Shown here: positions 51,989 to 62,420 of the stretch, in pieces
How the letters are laid out: each line of letters opens with the position of its first letter
Position numbering within the stretch: position 1 is the first letter of the stretch
NCBI GenBank assembly: GCA_032164245.1
Contig: JAVMKO010000006.1
Span: 39,892,319-39,956,318 of the forward strand
Length of the DNA stretch: 64,000 nucleotides
Source of the DNA: Sternotherus odoratus
Lineage: Eukaryota > Chordata > Testudines > Kinosternidae
Reading direction: 5' to 3'
Made by a program: the position numbers and the translations under genes
Notes under the pieces: model-generated
What the model saw: the letters and a program-made list of their open reading frames with translations, nothing else
What the model was told of the DNA's origin: nothing
Databases searched by the model: none

Positions 51989-54817
51989 TACTTCTTCCCA
52001 GGAGCAATTTCTAAGGCTCCTCCTGGGGAGGTGCAGCTACATACTGCCCTTTATTCAGAGCTAAGATCATGCTGAATCTAGCCCCAAGTAAGGAAGAGTT
52101 TGCAGAATCAAGTCCCAACTAACAAGGACTTTTACTAGACTCCTTTATGTATATTTCATCTCACTGTAGTACAAAATAAAATAGTACAGTTTGCACTTCT
52201 ATATCAACTTCTATTTAAAGGTCTCAACACTGTTTATTAACATTAATTAAGCCATAGGACATCTCTGCATAATAGGTATTACTGTCCCCAGAGAGGTTAG
52301 GTGACTTGCCCAAGGTCTCCAAGGAAGTCTGTATCAGGGCCAGGAATAGCTCCAGACTCCAGTGCCATGCTTTGAACACAAGCACATCCTTCCTTATTAG
52401 CAACTATGTAGTGTGCAGATCAATTGCTTTCTTTAGAATTCAGTCTCCAAGCCAAAGGCAAGGCAAAACCTTCTCTAACTCTGACTGTACTGCAGCAGTT
52501 TCATCCTGGCACCAGTGCTCTTCCCCATTCTAGAATTTCTATGGAGTTTATTGTGGTGATGTTGACTGATCTTTCTACAAGGTGTTAGGTATAAGGAAAT
52601 CTGTTTTATCATATTTTAAATGTCAATGTGTATATTCTCTAATTTCAGGTAAAGTGAACATGAGGTAGCTTCAGTAGCAGAACTGGAACCATTCAAGACA
52701 ACAGGAATGACTGAAAATGACCTTATGAAAAGAAAATGTAAGAGGAAACTGCATTTCTGCAGGATCCTATTTTTGAAAGGTACAGTAATATGTGGCGTAT
52801 ACAGTATAACGGTAATAAGAGAATCAAAGGGACCTTTAGAAAACTTCAACTAGATCAGGGCAAATTGCCAGTCTGTTCTGGATAAATGGATCATAATACT
52901 AAACTGCTTTTACAGTCAATAATAATAATAATGCAAAAGCTCAGAAATGTTTTGCAACAATCAAGGAACAATTTGGCAAGATGTTCTGGTTCCTTGGTAA
53001 ACCTCATTTGGATCATCCATCCAATGGATGTCCTCACTGCACATGCAATATTATTAATCTTTTCCCATAAAAGGGGCAAGTCCCACCTTTGCAGGTCAGT
53101 GTCACCAGGCCTTAAGCAGCAAAAGCTTCTGTGCTACTCCTTCCAGGAGTTCAGAGCACTAGTCAGCTCACCTCCCTTGTCTGCTGAGCTACTCTCCTTC
53201 CCTTTTTAAGCTCTTCCTCCAGCTTGTGCAGATGAGGTGAGACTGGGCCACCTATGCCCAAAGAAGCTCCTAAACCCCTTCTTCTCCAGTGGGAAGTTTG
53301 TACATCCTATCACACACCCACTATTGTAGTAACTGTTGGTTGCCCATTCATCGGATTCTAGTTTCTGAGTTTCATGAATATATATTTTCTATTCCTTTAC
53401 TGTGTTCAAATAAACATATTTAATTAACTAGTTGCAGTGTTACTTGCAAGTAAAGGAAATATAAATGGATAAACAGTTTTATTTTAGTCCCTTTAAAAAT
53501 AATACTCTTTAAAAGAGAAGCACAGGCAGTGTATTGGGGAATTCCACTCTGTCCTGAAAAAATAACAAGAACTGGGTGATGATTGCAACATACATCAAGT
53601 AAAGAAACCCTTCAATATGCATGTTTTACAAACAGCCCTGGCACTTTCTGGAGAGAGCCTTAATAATAACTATTAAAGCAGTCATAACATTAAAAGAGTC
53701 AAAGTCTTCCCCAAGCCATTAGGTTTGGCATACAGCACAAAACAAAAGATCAAAATCCCACATATGCAATTTATTTTTAATTTCACCAGTGCAGCCCAGG
53801 TTTCTTAGGAAAATGTCTAGAAAAAAGATAGCGAGTGTCCCAGGCTCCCTACTCCCAGTTTAGTTTGTTTCCAAGTACCTGATTGGGGGGGGGGGGGGAG
53901 AAACTAGGTAGGATCTGAAGTAGTAGAGTTTAAGAAGCAGGACTGTGTATGCTCTTTAGGGTTGTCATCTTATTGTGCCACCAAACTGATGGTATTCTCC
54001 CACCTTTAGACAAATCTGTTATTAGGAATTAAAGTCCAACTGAGCACCACTCCTTTTAGCTTTAACTAGTAACAGACAATGGCCAGCTAGGACTTTCCAG
54101 TCACCCCATAGTAGTTACTCCCAACTGCGCCGGAGGGTGGGAGAAAGCTAACGGGGGGAAAAAAGAATGAAAAAAAGTTAATTTCCATTTTTGACAGAAA
54201 TGTCCAACCTGCTTTACTCGGAACTTTTCTAGTAGCAACGGGCCCCCAGCTCCAATCCTCTGGCGCCAACCGCACTGCAGGGACAGCAGAGGGGGAAGAC
54301 GACCCAGCAAGCGCTCTCCAGCCGCCAGGATAGAGCATGGCATGTGTCCTGCTACTCCACCAGCGCGATCGCAGGCTTTGCAAAGCCCCGTGCGGAGAGC
54401 CTTGGAATAGATTCACCTGCTGCAAATCACTGCTGCAGAGAAGGCTCTGGTGGAGTCTGCTACAATATGCTCCAGTCCCCGAGCCAGCTGTCCCTCGGTC
54501 TCTGCCCGCTAAGAGGGACACGTGTGTGCGCGGAGGAGGGGAGGGGATGTCTGGGGGAGGCGCAGTGTCGTGCCGCAGAGGGGTTGGGGATCACAGGGTC
54601 CGTCTGGAAGATGTGGAGGGGGCTGGGAAAGGGATGTCGCCCTCCTACAACAGTCCGGAGGGGGGGACCACAAAGCAGTTCCGGGCAGGCTAGCGGGGAA
54701 GGGGAGTTAGGGGTGCCCCGGACAGGGAGGCCGGGTAGGTGGATGTGGGGTGTGCCCCACACGGGGCCCGGGGGAGATGAATGCACTCCTGAAGCTGGGA
54801 GGTGCCTCTCAGGGGCT
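51989..54817. other. Intergenic between DIRS copy 2 and CFL2 promoter
   Basis: Contains a MIR-like SINE (listed), a G-run at about 53885-53900 and otherwise unique AT-rich sequence that becomes GC-rich from about 54200. No gene is supported. Confidence 0.5.
52220..52385 (+). mobile_element. MIR-like SINE fragment
   Basis: The phrase AGAGAGGTTAGGTGACTTGC, then CCAAGGTCTCCAAGGAAGTC and GGCCAGGAATAGC follow the MIR core order, preceded by GTATTACTGTCCC. Confidence 0.7.
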
Positions 54818-55828
54818 CGGATAGTGGGGTGTCGCGGTGCCCCGCGAGGTACTGGGGGGTTGGACGGTCAATACCCGGGCAGTGGGGTGGGGTTCCCCGG
54901 GAGGTACTGGGGGGTTGGGCGGTCAGTACCCGGGTAGTGCGGTGTCGGGGTGCCCCGCGAGGTACTGGGGGGTTGGACGGTCAATACCCGGGCAGTGGGG
55001 TGGGGTTCCCCGGGAGGTACTGGGGGGTTGGGAGGTCAATACCCGGGCAGTGGGGTGTCGTGGTGCCCGCGAGGTACTGGGGGGGTTGGGCGGTCAGTAC
55101 CCGGGTAGTGCGGTGTCGGGGTGCCCCGCGAGGTACTGGGGGGGGGCTGGGCGGTCAGTACCCGGGTAGTGCGGTGTCGGGGTGCCCCGCGAGGTACTGG
55201 GGGGGTTGGGCGGTCAGTACCCGGGTAGTGCGGTGTCGGGGTGCCCCGCGAGGTACTGGGGGATTGGGCGGTCAGTACCCGGGTAGTGCGGTGTCGGGGT
55301 GCCCCGCGAGGTACTGGGGGGTTGGACGGTCAGTACCCGGGTAGTGCGGTGTCGGGGTGCCCCGCGAGGTACTGGGGGGGTTGGGCGGTCAGTACCCGGG
55401 TAGTGCGGTGTCGGGGTGCCCCGCGAGGTACTGGGGGGGGCTGGGCGGTCAGTACCCGGGTAGTGCGGTGTCGGGGTGCCCCGCGAGGTACTGGGGGGTT
55501 GGGCGGTCAGTACCCGGGTAGTGCGGTGTCGGGGTGCCCCGCGAGGTACTGGGGGGGGTTGGGCGGTCAGTACCCGGGTAGTGCGGTGTCGGGGTGCCCC
55601 GCGAGGTACTGGGGGGGCTGGGCGGTCAGTACCCGGGTAGTGCGGTGTCGGGGTGCCCCGCGAGGTACTGGGGGGGCTGGGCGGTCGGTACCCGGGTAGT
55701 GCGGTGTCGGGGTGCCCCGCGAGGTACTGGGGGTTGGACTGGGTTGGGCGGTCAATACCCGGGTCCTAGGCGTCGGGGTGCGCCGCGAGGTACTGGGGGG
55801 GCTGGGCGGTCAGTACCCCGGGGAGGGG
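54818..55828. repeat. GC-rich minisatellite, 17 units of about 58 bp, upstream of CFL2
   Basis: GGTACTGGGG starts recur at 54848, 54903, 54961, 55016, 55073, 55132, 55193, 55252, 55310, 55368, 55427, 55487, 55545, 55605, 55664, 55723 and 55789. Spacing is 55-66 bp, mostly 58-60, and varies chiefly in the G-run length. Each unit holds CAGTACCCGGG and GTGTCGGGGTGCCCCGCGAG. Open frames through the array in several registers are by-products of a period with no stops. The array ends about 220 bp before the CFL2 start codon. Confidence 0.97.
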
Positions 55829-56450
55829 GTGGCATAGCAAAGTGCTGCCCCCCGGCCGCGCGCGGAGGGAGGGGCCCATCCCCTTGCGGGGCGGGCTGGG
55901 AGGGTCGCCGCGGCACGTGGTGGCGAAGGAGGCGGCCGCGGCGCCCATGTGACTCGTCCCCCGCCCGCCTGGCCCCAGCCCCCCGCGCGCTCCGTGCGAG
56001 CAGCATCCCCGCGTTGCAGGCAGCCGCCGTCGCCACAGGGACCCGGCACCATGGTAAGGGCGGGGCGTGCTCGGGGCAATGCGGCGGCGAGGGCCCGCGG
56101 AGGGCGGCCCGGCGGGGTGAGGGGCTGAGCCGGGCCGGCGTTCGGGCCTCGAGGCCTTCAGCGGCCATTTTAATCTAATTTTAGCGTGGGGGCTGCGGGG
56201 CTCAGCCCGGAGGCCGGCGGGGGCTGGAGCCTGGCCGCTGCGGACGGGCGCCGGCCGGGATGCGGCGCTTCGGGCGGGGGCGGGGTTCACAATGGGGGAA
56301 CGGCTGGGGGGGGCTGATGTGATCGCAGGGGCAGGTCCCCCCGGGGCCGGGGTCTGTCCCTCGCCCGTCGGGTGCGGAGCGGATGGGGCGGGGGGTTTGA
56401 GGCTCGAGGCTCATCGCCTCTGGCTCAGTGCGTCTCCCCGGGGAGGACGC
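55829..56450 (+). promoter_or_regulatory. CFL2: CFL2 CpG-rich promoter and first exon region
   Basis: Very GC- and CpG-rich sequence with GGGGCGGG-like boxes surrounding the start codon at 56051. No clear TATA box. The transcription start is not determinable here; it should lie between the minisatellite and 56050. Confidence 0.7.
56051..56053 (+). CDS. CFL2: CFL2 exon 1 coding part (initiator Met only)
   Basis: GGCACC|ATG|GTAAGG: the start codon is directly followed by a splice donor. Cofilin genes are known for a first coding exon holding only the Met codon. Confidence 0.93.
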
Positions 56451-58437
56451 GTGTTGACCCTGCAGCTGCAGAGCCTCGGGCCCGGCCCTGCCTGCTTGAT
56501 TTCCCCACCGCACGGGGAATTTGTGCTGCCAAAGCTCATGTGGCGGCTGAGGAACAGATTATTTAACAGCCGCCAAAAGTCTTGGTGGCACCTTAGAGAC
56601 ATTTATAGGGCGTGAGTTTTCATGGGCTAAACCCCACTTTGCTCCCACTTTAATCAGCCCTGTCTGACTTCACTAGCTGCAGTTCCCGCAGAAACCTGGA
56701 TCGCTTTCCAGAGGGGAAGAGAGGGCAGTGGAGCTGCATTGTCTCCTCTTTCAGAGGGGGAATTGGGAGTGAGCAGTTAAGAGCTGTCAATGCATTGGTG
56801 GTTAAGCATTTTTTAAGGTTTACATAACCATCTTTCCAATAAGAATTTTGCAAGCAAATCAGAGTTGAATAGTGGAGATCGGCTAGTAAAACCTTTATTT
56901 CTTAAAAAAAATTGTATTTCCTATAACTAAACTAGGAAAAGGTACAGAATATATTCCAAAAGGGCTTTTATTTTTCAATGTGTTATTTACCTGGTTTCTT
57001 GAAAATTGCATGCTGTACCTTGAAAACTGCTGTCTTCATAAAGAATGAAGTGAATGAAAAACAAGGGCCATATGGATGTGTTTAACTAGGTTGTTACTTA
57101 CAAGCTAACTACAATTTTTGTAGTGAATTTGCTATCAACTCTCTCAGTATATTGTTTCCTTACTGTTTTACATTCGGGTTCTGAATGGTTTGGAACTACT
57201 GTAGTGTGTTGTACAATTTGTACTTTCCTTCTGTAGAAACTGCAGTGGCTTTTTTTTTTTTTAAAGTGAATCAGCATTAAGTAAAAGCAAGGAGTTTTAA
57301 AAACATACCATTGAAGTAGACAACTCAGAAAGCATTTCTACTGTTTCTAGAGCCTTACATCACTCAACAAAACTAGATCATGACACTACTGGATATGAAC
57401 TGCTGGTATTACATTTGTTCCAACTAAGAAAACCCCACAAAACAAACAAAAAAACCCACCTCTGGCTGAGCCAGATATATGATTGGTTGATATGTGCAAT
57501 GGAAATCTAGTTATTTAGGATCAATAACTCAAAAAGAGATGATGCTGAGGTGAATAAATGAGAGAAATTTTGTACAGTTTTATATCTGATACAACCCCAC
57601 TGACATCATTACATTTCTAGAGTGTTCAGATTTAGTGTAAAATCTTTGTTCTTAATTTGTAGAGTAGATTTTTCTTTATTTAGTATCCGGTAATATCTTC
57701 CCCATAGTCAATGTTAGTCATTTTGCATTTAAATAATTATTCCCTTCATCTCATTTACAGGCTTCTGGAGTAACAGTGAATGATGAAGTTATAAAGGTTT
57801 TTAATGACATGAAAGTAAGGAAATCTTCAACCCCAGAAGAGATTAAAAAAAGAAAGAAAGCAGTTCTTTTCTGCTTAAGCGATGACAAAAAACAGATAAT
57901 TGTAGAGGAAGCAAAGCAGATATTAGTTGGTGATATTGGCGATACTGTGGAAGACCCCTACACATCCTTTGTGAAGTTGTTACCTTTGAATGATTGCCGA
58001 TATGCTTTGTATGATGCCACATATGAGACAAAGGAGTCTAAAAAAGAAGACCTGGTATTTATATTCTGGTGTGTGAAATCAGCTTGCTATTAAAACTGAA
58101 AATTCTTTGTTTTTGTTCTACTATCCGTGGATTAAATAATTACTTTTTGCCTTTACAGGGCTCCGGAAAGTGCACCTTTAAAAAGCAAGATGATCTACGC
58201 AAGCTCTAAAGATGCCATTAAAAAGAAATTTACAGGTACGGGCAGCTGATATTGCACAAAGCAGTTACAGCTCTCAGTGTTGAGGAACTGAATAAATATA
58301 TATTTTTATCCATTTGTCTTTCAGGTATTAAACATGAGTGGCAAGTAAATGGTTTGGATGATATTAAGGACCGTTCAACACTTGGAGAGAAATTGGGAGG
58401 CAATGTGGTAGTTTCACTTGAAGGAAAACCCTTATAG
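56051..58437 (+). CDS. CFL2: CFL2, cofilin-2 (166 aa), four coding exons
   Basis: Cofilin-2 is the muscle-type actin-depolymerising factor; it binds and severs ADP-actin filaments. Exons are 56051-56053, 57761-58068, 58159-58235 and 58325-58437, joined in phase to 501 nt. Residues 2-4 are ASG, giving the Ser3 that LIM kinase phosphorylates. A basic nuclear-localisation stretch (KKRKK) follows at about residues 30-34, and the actin-binding helix ends in DAIKKKF. The C-terminus is [10 protein letters not shown]. Length equals the family's. Choice of CFL2 over CFL1 rests on residue pattern and on BAZ1A lying next door in the same orientation. Confidence 0.97.
56054..57760. other. CFL2: CFL2 intron 1
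   Basis: GC-rich for its first 400 bp, then AT-rich. A reversed fragment of a reptile repeat lies at 56565-56640. No additional exon is seen. Confidence 0.8.
56565..56640 (-). repeat. Reptile interspersed repeat fragment
   Basis: GTGGCACCTTAGAGACATTT and TGAGTTTTCATGGGCTAAAC, related to the pieces at 36990-37105 and 38785-38880. Confidence 0.6.
57761..58068 (+). CDS. CFL2: CFL2 exon 2
   Basis: Acceptor CATTTACAG ends at 57760; the donor is CTG|GTGTGT at 58069. It encodes residues 2-104, including Ser3, KKRKK and the LVFIFW end, with Trp split across the junction. The open frame running to 58093 is read-through into the intron. Confidence 0.96.
58159..58235 (+). CDS. CFL2: CFL2 exon 3
   Basis: Acceptor CTTTACAG ends at 58158; donor ACAG|GTACGG at 58236. 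77 nt encoding [20 protein letters not shown] and KKKFT, the actin-binding helix. Confidence 0.96.
58325..58437 (+). CDS. CFL2: CFL2 exon 4 and stop
   Basis: Acceptor TCTTTCAG ends at 58324; stop TAG 58435-58437. Encodes [20 protein letters not shown] and the terminal beta/helix segment. Confidence 0.97.
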
Positions 58438-59256
58438 AAAGACAGACAAGTGCCATCCGGATCTAAGGAGCTTCCATTTCTGCAGCTCGTTCAATTGGAA
58501 TAGTGTAACTCCTCCTCCCTTCCCCCCCCAATTTTCCTTTCTACAGACCTGAAGGAGATGTCATTAAATTAAACTGTTTACCAGTGATTGCCATTTGATT
58601 CTTTAATCCTGGTAGTATATGTAGACCCCAAGGAATGCCTTCATGTCATACTCTTAGCCAAAACTGACGTTGCATGCATTCCTTGCAACCTGTACAATGA
58701 ATGTGATAGTTAATGTGAATAGTCTAGAAAACAGGAAAGGGTAAGCTAATTGAATGCCTTGAAAGTATTATCCACTGGTCAGATGGTAGACTCTATTCAG
58801 TATTACTTACAGTTGCACTTGATTGCAGTTCCATGAGGCTCTTGTGCATTCATACACCTCACCTGCCTTGACAAGCCTATTTTTGTGACATGGCAGCACA
58901 CAACACTATGCATTTAAAGCACTTTTTTTGTAATACGTTTGATTTTTTTTCTCCGCCCCCTCCCCCCCCCAATGCCAATTAAGTTGCTGTAACTGTGTCA
59001 TCAAACAATTGTTGTACCTCGGTTTTCATTCCTGTTACATGCATATCTTTATAAATGAAGTAGCTGTTCGGATGCCTTTCGTTTTCCATTGAATGTACAC
59101 TACTGAACAGGAGTAGGAATTATGTTTACCATGTGAGTTTTGCAACACTAAAGTTGTTTTGTAAAACATCAGTCATGATGGCAGTTTCTGTATAAAAAGA
59201 GCCTTAAATGGAACACGGTTTTTGAGATTAAAAACAACAAAACCTGGCCACGTTGC

Positions 59257-59262
59257 AATAAA
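59257..59262 (+). terminator. CFL2: CFL2 proximal polyadenylation signal
   Basis: AATAAA followed by a cleavage-like CTTATTACAGAATG and a TGTTTTC downstream element. Confidence 0.65.
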
Positions 59263-61308
59263 ACTTGTGGCTTATTACAGAATGTTGCCTTGTTTTCATT
59301 GGAAAATATAGTTTGAAGTATGTTTAAATTAAGCATATTTTGAATAACTTAACTTCTATGGAAAGTATTATAAAGGTAAACAATCATTAATCTCAATTTT
59401 AATAACCGTTTTTCTGCCCTAGTCATAATTTAGACATTGCTTTACAGTAATGTAACTGTTCTATTCTGTTGATTGGATAAAGGACCTCTTTCCATTTTTG
59501 TAACCATTTAAGTAAATAAGCTGCCATTATTAGGGAACGTTTGATCCATAACTTGTTTGTTTCTGAAGTTTACAATGTAGGAATTTGTTACCCATGTAGT
59601 GTATTTATCTAAATTCTCCTAAAGTTCTATATGCCAGAAATGTATGGCTGTAACATTTGTTTCCAGTCTGATGTGTGATGGCAGGGAGGTGTTACCTTCA
59701 CACAAGGTTTTGAATAGGTAAATTTTCATTGTTTCTGAAAATGCTGCAGGAACACTGAATCGGTACAAGAAATATCCTAAATGAATGGTTCAATTTGATA
59801 ATTGTGCAAAAAGAACTGGAAAGTGTTTTCCACTACTAAGTCTTGCATCAGGGACATGTTTTGGCTAAAGGCCAAATACTGCTCTCCTTATAGAGAATTT
59901 GATCTGCTCAGTGTGAGCAATCCTCCCTTAGCCAGAGCTATTTATGGCTAACGCATGCTTTTGTATCTTGTCATCGTTATCCACAAATGGCAAAACTGGA
60001 CATGATTTTACTGGTATGCATAAAGGAACTGTATTAGGCAGCCTATCTCAGCTGAAATATACATGCTACTATAAGAAATACTTTTATCATTACCTTATTT
60101 TAAAAAGTCAGAGTAGAACTATGAAGTTTTAAATGTTGAGTTTTTATTTTCAGTCCTTAACCCTTTCAAAGGCAGAGCAGTTAATGGCAAACACCTTTGT
60201 AAATTGAATGACCTAGCAGTGTTGTAATCTGGATCTCTTATTCTGTGCAACTTTAAGACTTTATTTCAGGCTTCCAGCTGTCCCTAAAATTTACACATTT
60301 AATTTTGATACCTATTTTATGTGGGCTAAATTCTGCTACGGTGCAGTTTAACAAAGCATGCTGACCACTGACTTGTTAAATGTGTTAATGAATTTTGTGT
60401 TTTGTACTACAAAACTCTCGTATCTTTTACTGAAGTTGAAAAATAACTGATATGCATGGAAGTTGTCTACAATGATCTTTTTTGATTTCTCAATCTTTAT
60501 TTCCAATTATACACCTTGTGTGCAGAGGCTAATGTTAGAATCTCATGTGTGCTTAATATATGGTATTGTAATGAATGAAGATTAAAAATTTATTTTTAAT
60601 CTCCATTCATTACAGCACCTTATAGTATGCTACAAAATACCTTTATATCGTAAACAAATCAGTTTATACAAACAACTTAATTAGATATCAAAACAATTTA
60701 AAATTAAGATGTTAAATATTAATTGAAATTCTGTTTTAGTCAGCAATTTAAGTATTGTGTTTAAATTTACATTCTCCTCTGCTACTCAATGTCACTCATG
60801 TTGTGAATAATCTTAGAAAGATGTCTGTGGCTTCTTCAATATGGAATATTGGAAGATATGTTGTTGTTTTTAAACTAGCTAAAGTATATAATAGACTCAA
60901 AATCCCAGCAAATACATATAAAATCTAAGCACAAACTGTGTTTCCATAAGGTCCAGAGCCCTGAATTAAAACAACTTTTGCATCAAATATGTTCAGTCTG
61001 TCTTTAAATCTGTTCTTGAAACACTATTGACTGATGTGAAGTCCAATTAAGTAAATAGATACCCTGCTTTAAAAAACTTCTACAGAACCACTGCTGATTG
61101 AATTCTGAAACAAATGAAAGACAACTGGCATCTGTTCCAAATTCGCTTGTCAGCTGTTGTTTTCTGTCACTGTTCAAAATGGTGAAGGCCTCATTGTGAT
61201 TTATAAGTGAAGGAAAAGCCTCTCAATCTGAATATCTTCTGTATCTTTTTTGTCTATGTGACTTTTGGGTATCTTGGTTTCAGTTAATTTATTGATAAAG
61301 GAATGTTA

Positions 61309-61314
61309 AATAAA
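61309..61314 (+). terminator. CFL2: CFL2 candidate distal polyadenylation signal
   Basis: AATAAA in TTAAATAAAAGTTTTTGAG about 2.9 kb after the stop. Usage is inferred. Confidence 0.55.
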
Positions 61315-61330
61315 AGTTTTTGAGAGTAGC

Positions 61331-62029
61331 TTTTGCAGAAATGGCATCTTTTCTTTTAAAGATCATTTGTCCTACTCAATTTGATCAGGCTTTCAAATTA
61401 TTTCAGGAGGGTCTGGAGACATAATACAAGGGAGAATCAGCCTGGAATTAGGGAGAGTAGCTGAAGTATATGTCCAAGCCAGCTCTTAACATATGCATAA
61501 GAAATGGAGTGCTGTTAGGTAAAACCACTAAGCAGAGATGCAATTTGACAATTTTAGAAACCCACTTGGGCTAAAACCTGGCACAGAGAACCTGGAAAAA
61601 GATCCTTTTGCCTCCCTGTAACTTGTTCAAAACAAGCAATGGTATTCTGTAAAAGTCCTTACCCATCTTTGCATTAAGTGGTAACCTTATGACAATACCA
61701 GCAGAAAGCTTAATATTCATGCCCATTCAGTTCTTGACTTCACTGCTCCTTGGTCCCTCTAGTTAATAGTTGAAATGTAGTGGTTGTGTATTGAAAATAA
61801 ACTTGCACTAGTGCTGCCTGAGAGCTGTCAATATAGCCCCTCTCTTAACCACTGAATTTACTTTTAAAATATGTCTGATTCAGAAAACCTGGAATAAAAC
61901 TAAAAATAAACAGAATACCCCCTGCAGCTATTTGTATGACAGGTAGCACCTAAATTCTCTAATCAGAATTTGGGCTTCATTGTGGTAGGTGCTATACAAA
62001 GACAATAAGACAGTTTTCAACCTAAATAC
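61331..62029. other. CFL2 3' flank
   Basis: AT-rich with further AATAAA hexamers (about 61796 and 61903). No gene seen. Confidence 0.5.
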
Positions 62030-62420
62030 ACATAGGAATTACCACATTGCATCAAACCTGAGGTCCAGTGGCGGCCGGTGCAGTATGCTTCAGTGGAAGG
62101 TGTAAGAACTCTATAATAGGTGGATGTGGGAGATTCTTCCCTACATTAGATCTCATCTCTAATAAGTGATTTAAGGCTTAAAGCATGAGGTTTAATAGCT
62201 CTCCCAAAAAATGTATTATGATAGCCACATAAACAATCCCTTTTTGAATTTTGCTAGGTTGTTGGCTTCAGTGACTTCCTGTGGTAATGTGTTGGATAGT
62301 CCAATCATGCACTATGTGAAGAAATATTTCCTTTATCAGTTTTGAATTCTCCCCTTTATAAAATCATTGACTATCCTCCTACTGTTGTGTTTGAGAGAGG
62401 GACAACAGAAGTTCCTATTA
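62030..62420 (-). mobile_element. CR1-like LINE fragment, antisense
   Basis: GTATGCTTCAGTGGAAGGTG followed by GTGGGAGATTCTTCCC and a GCATGAGGTTTAATAGC phrase is the complement of the 3' non-coding region common in reptile CR1 copies. Confidence 0.6.

Larger units (their letters stand above)
58438..61330 (+). other. CFL2: CFL2 3' untranslated region (long form)
   Basis: AT-rich sequence with several poly(A) hexamers; the short form would end near 59280 and the long form near 61330. Extent is inferred from signals and from the long CFL2 3' UTR known in mammals. Confidence 0.65.

Noticed and set aside
54802..55699. Long open frames through the CFL2 upstream array with repeated YWGVGRS-like peptides
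   Set aside because: The period of about 58 bp lacks stops in several registers, and frames jump as G-run length changes; this is a minisatellite, not a repeat protein.
54818..55828. CRISPR-like regular repeats
   Set aside because: Units are contiguous tandem copies without unique spacers and lie in vertebrate DNA.
57776..58093. Single-exon CFL2-like open frame ending at 58093
   Set aside because: The last codons after 58068 are intron read-through; the next exon at 58159 restores the cofilin sequence.
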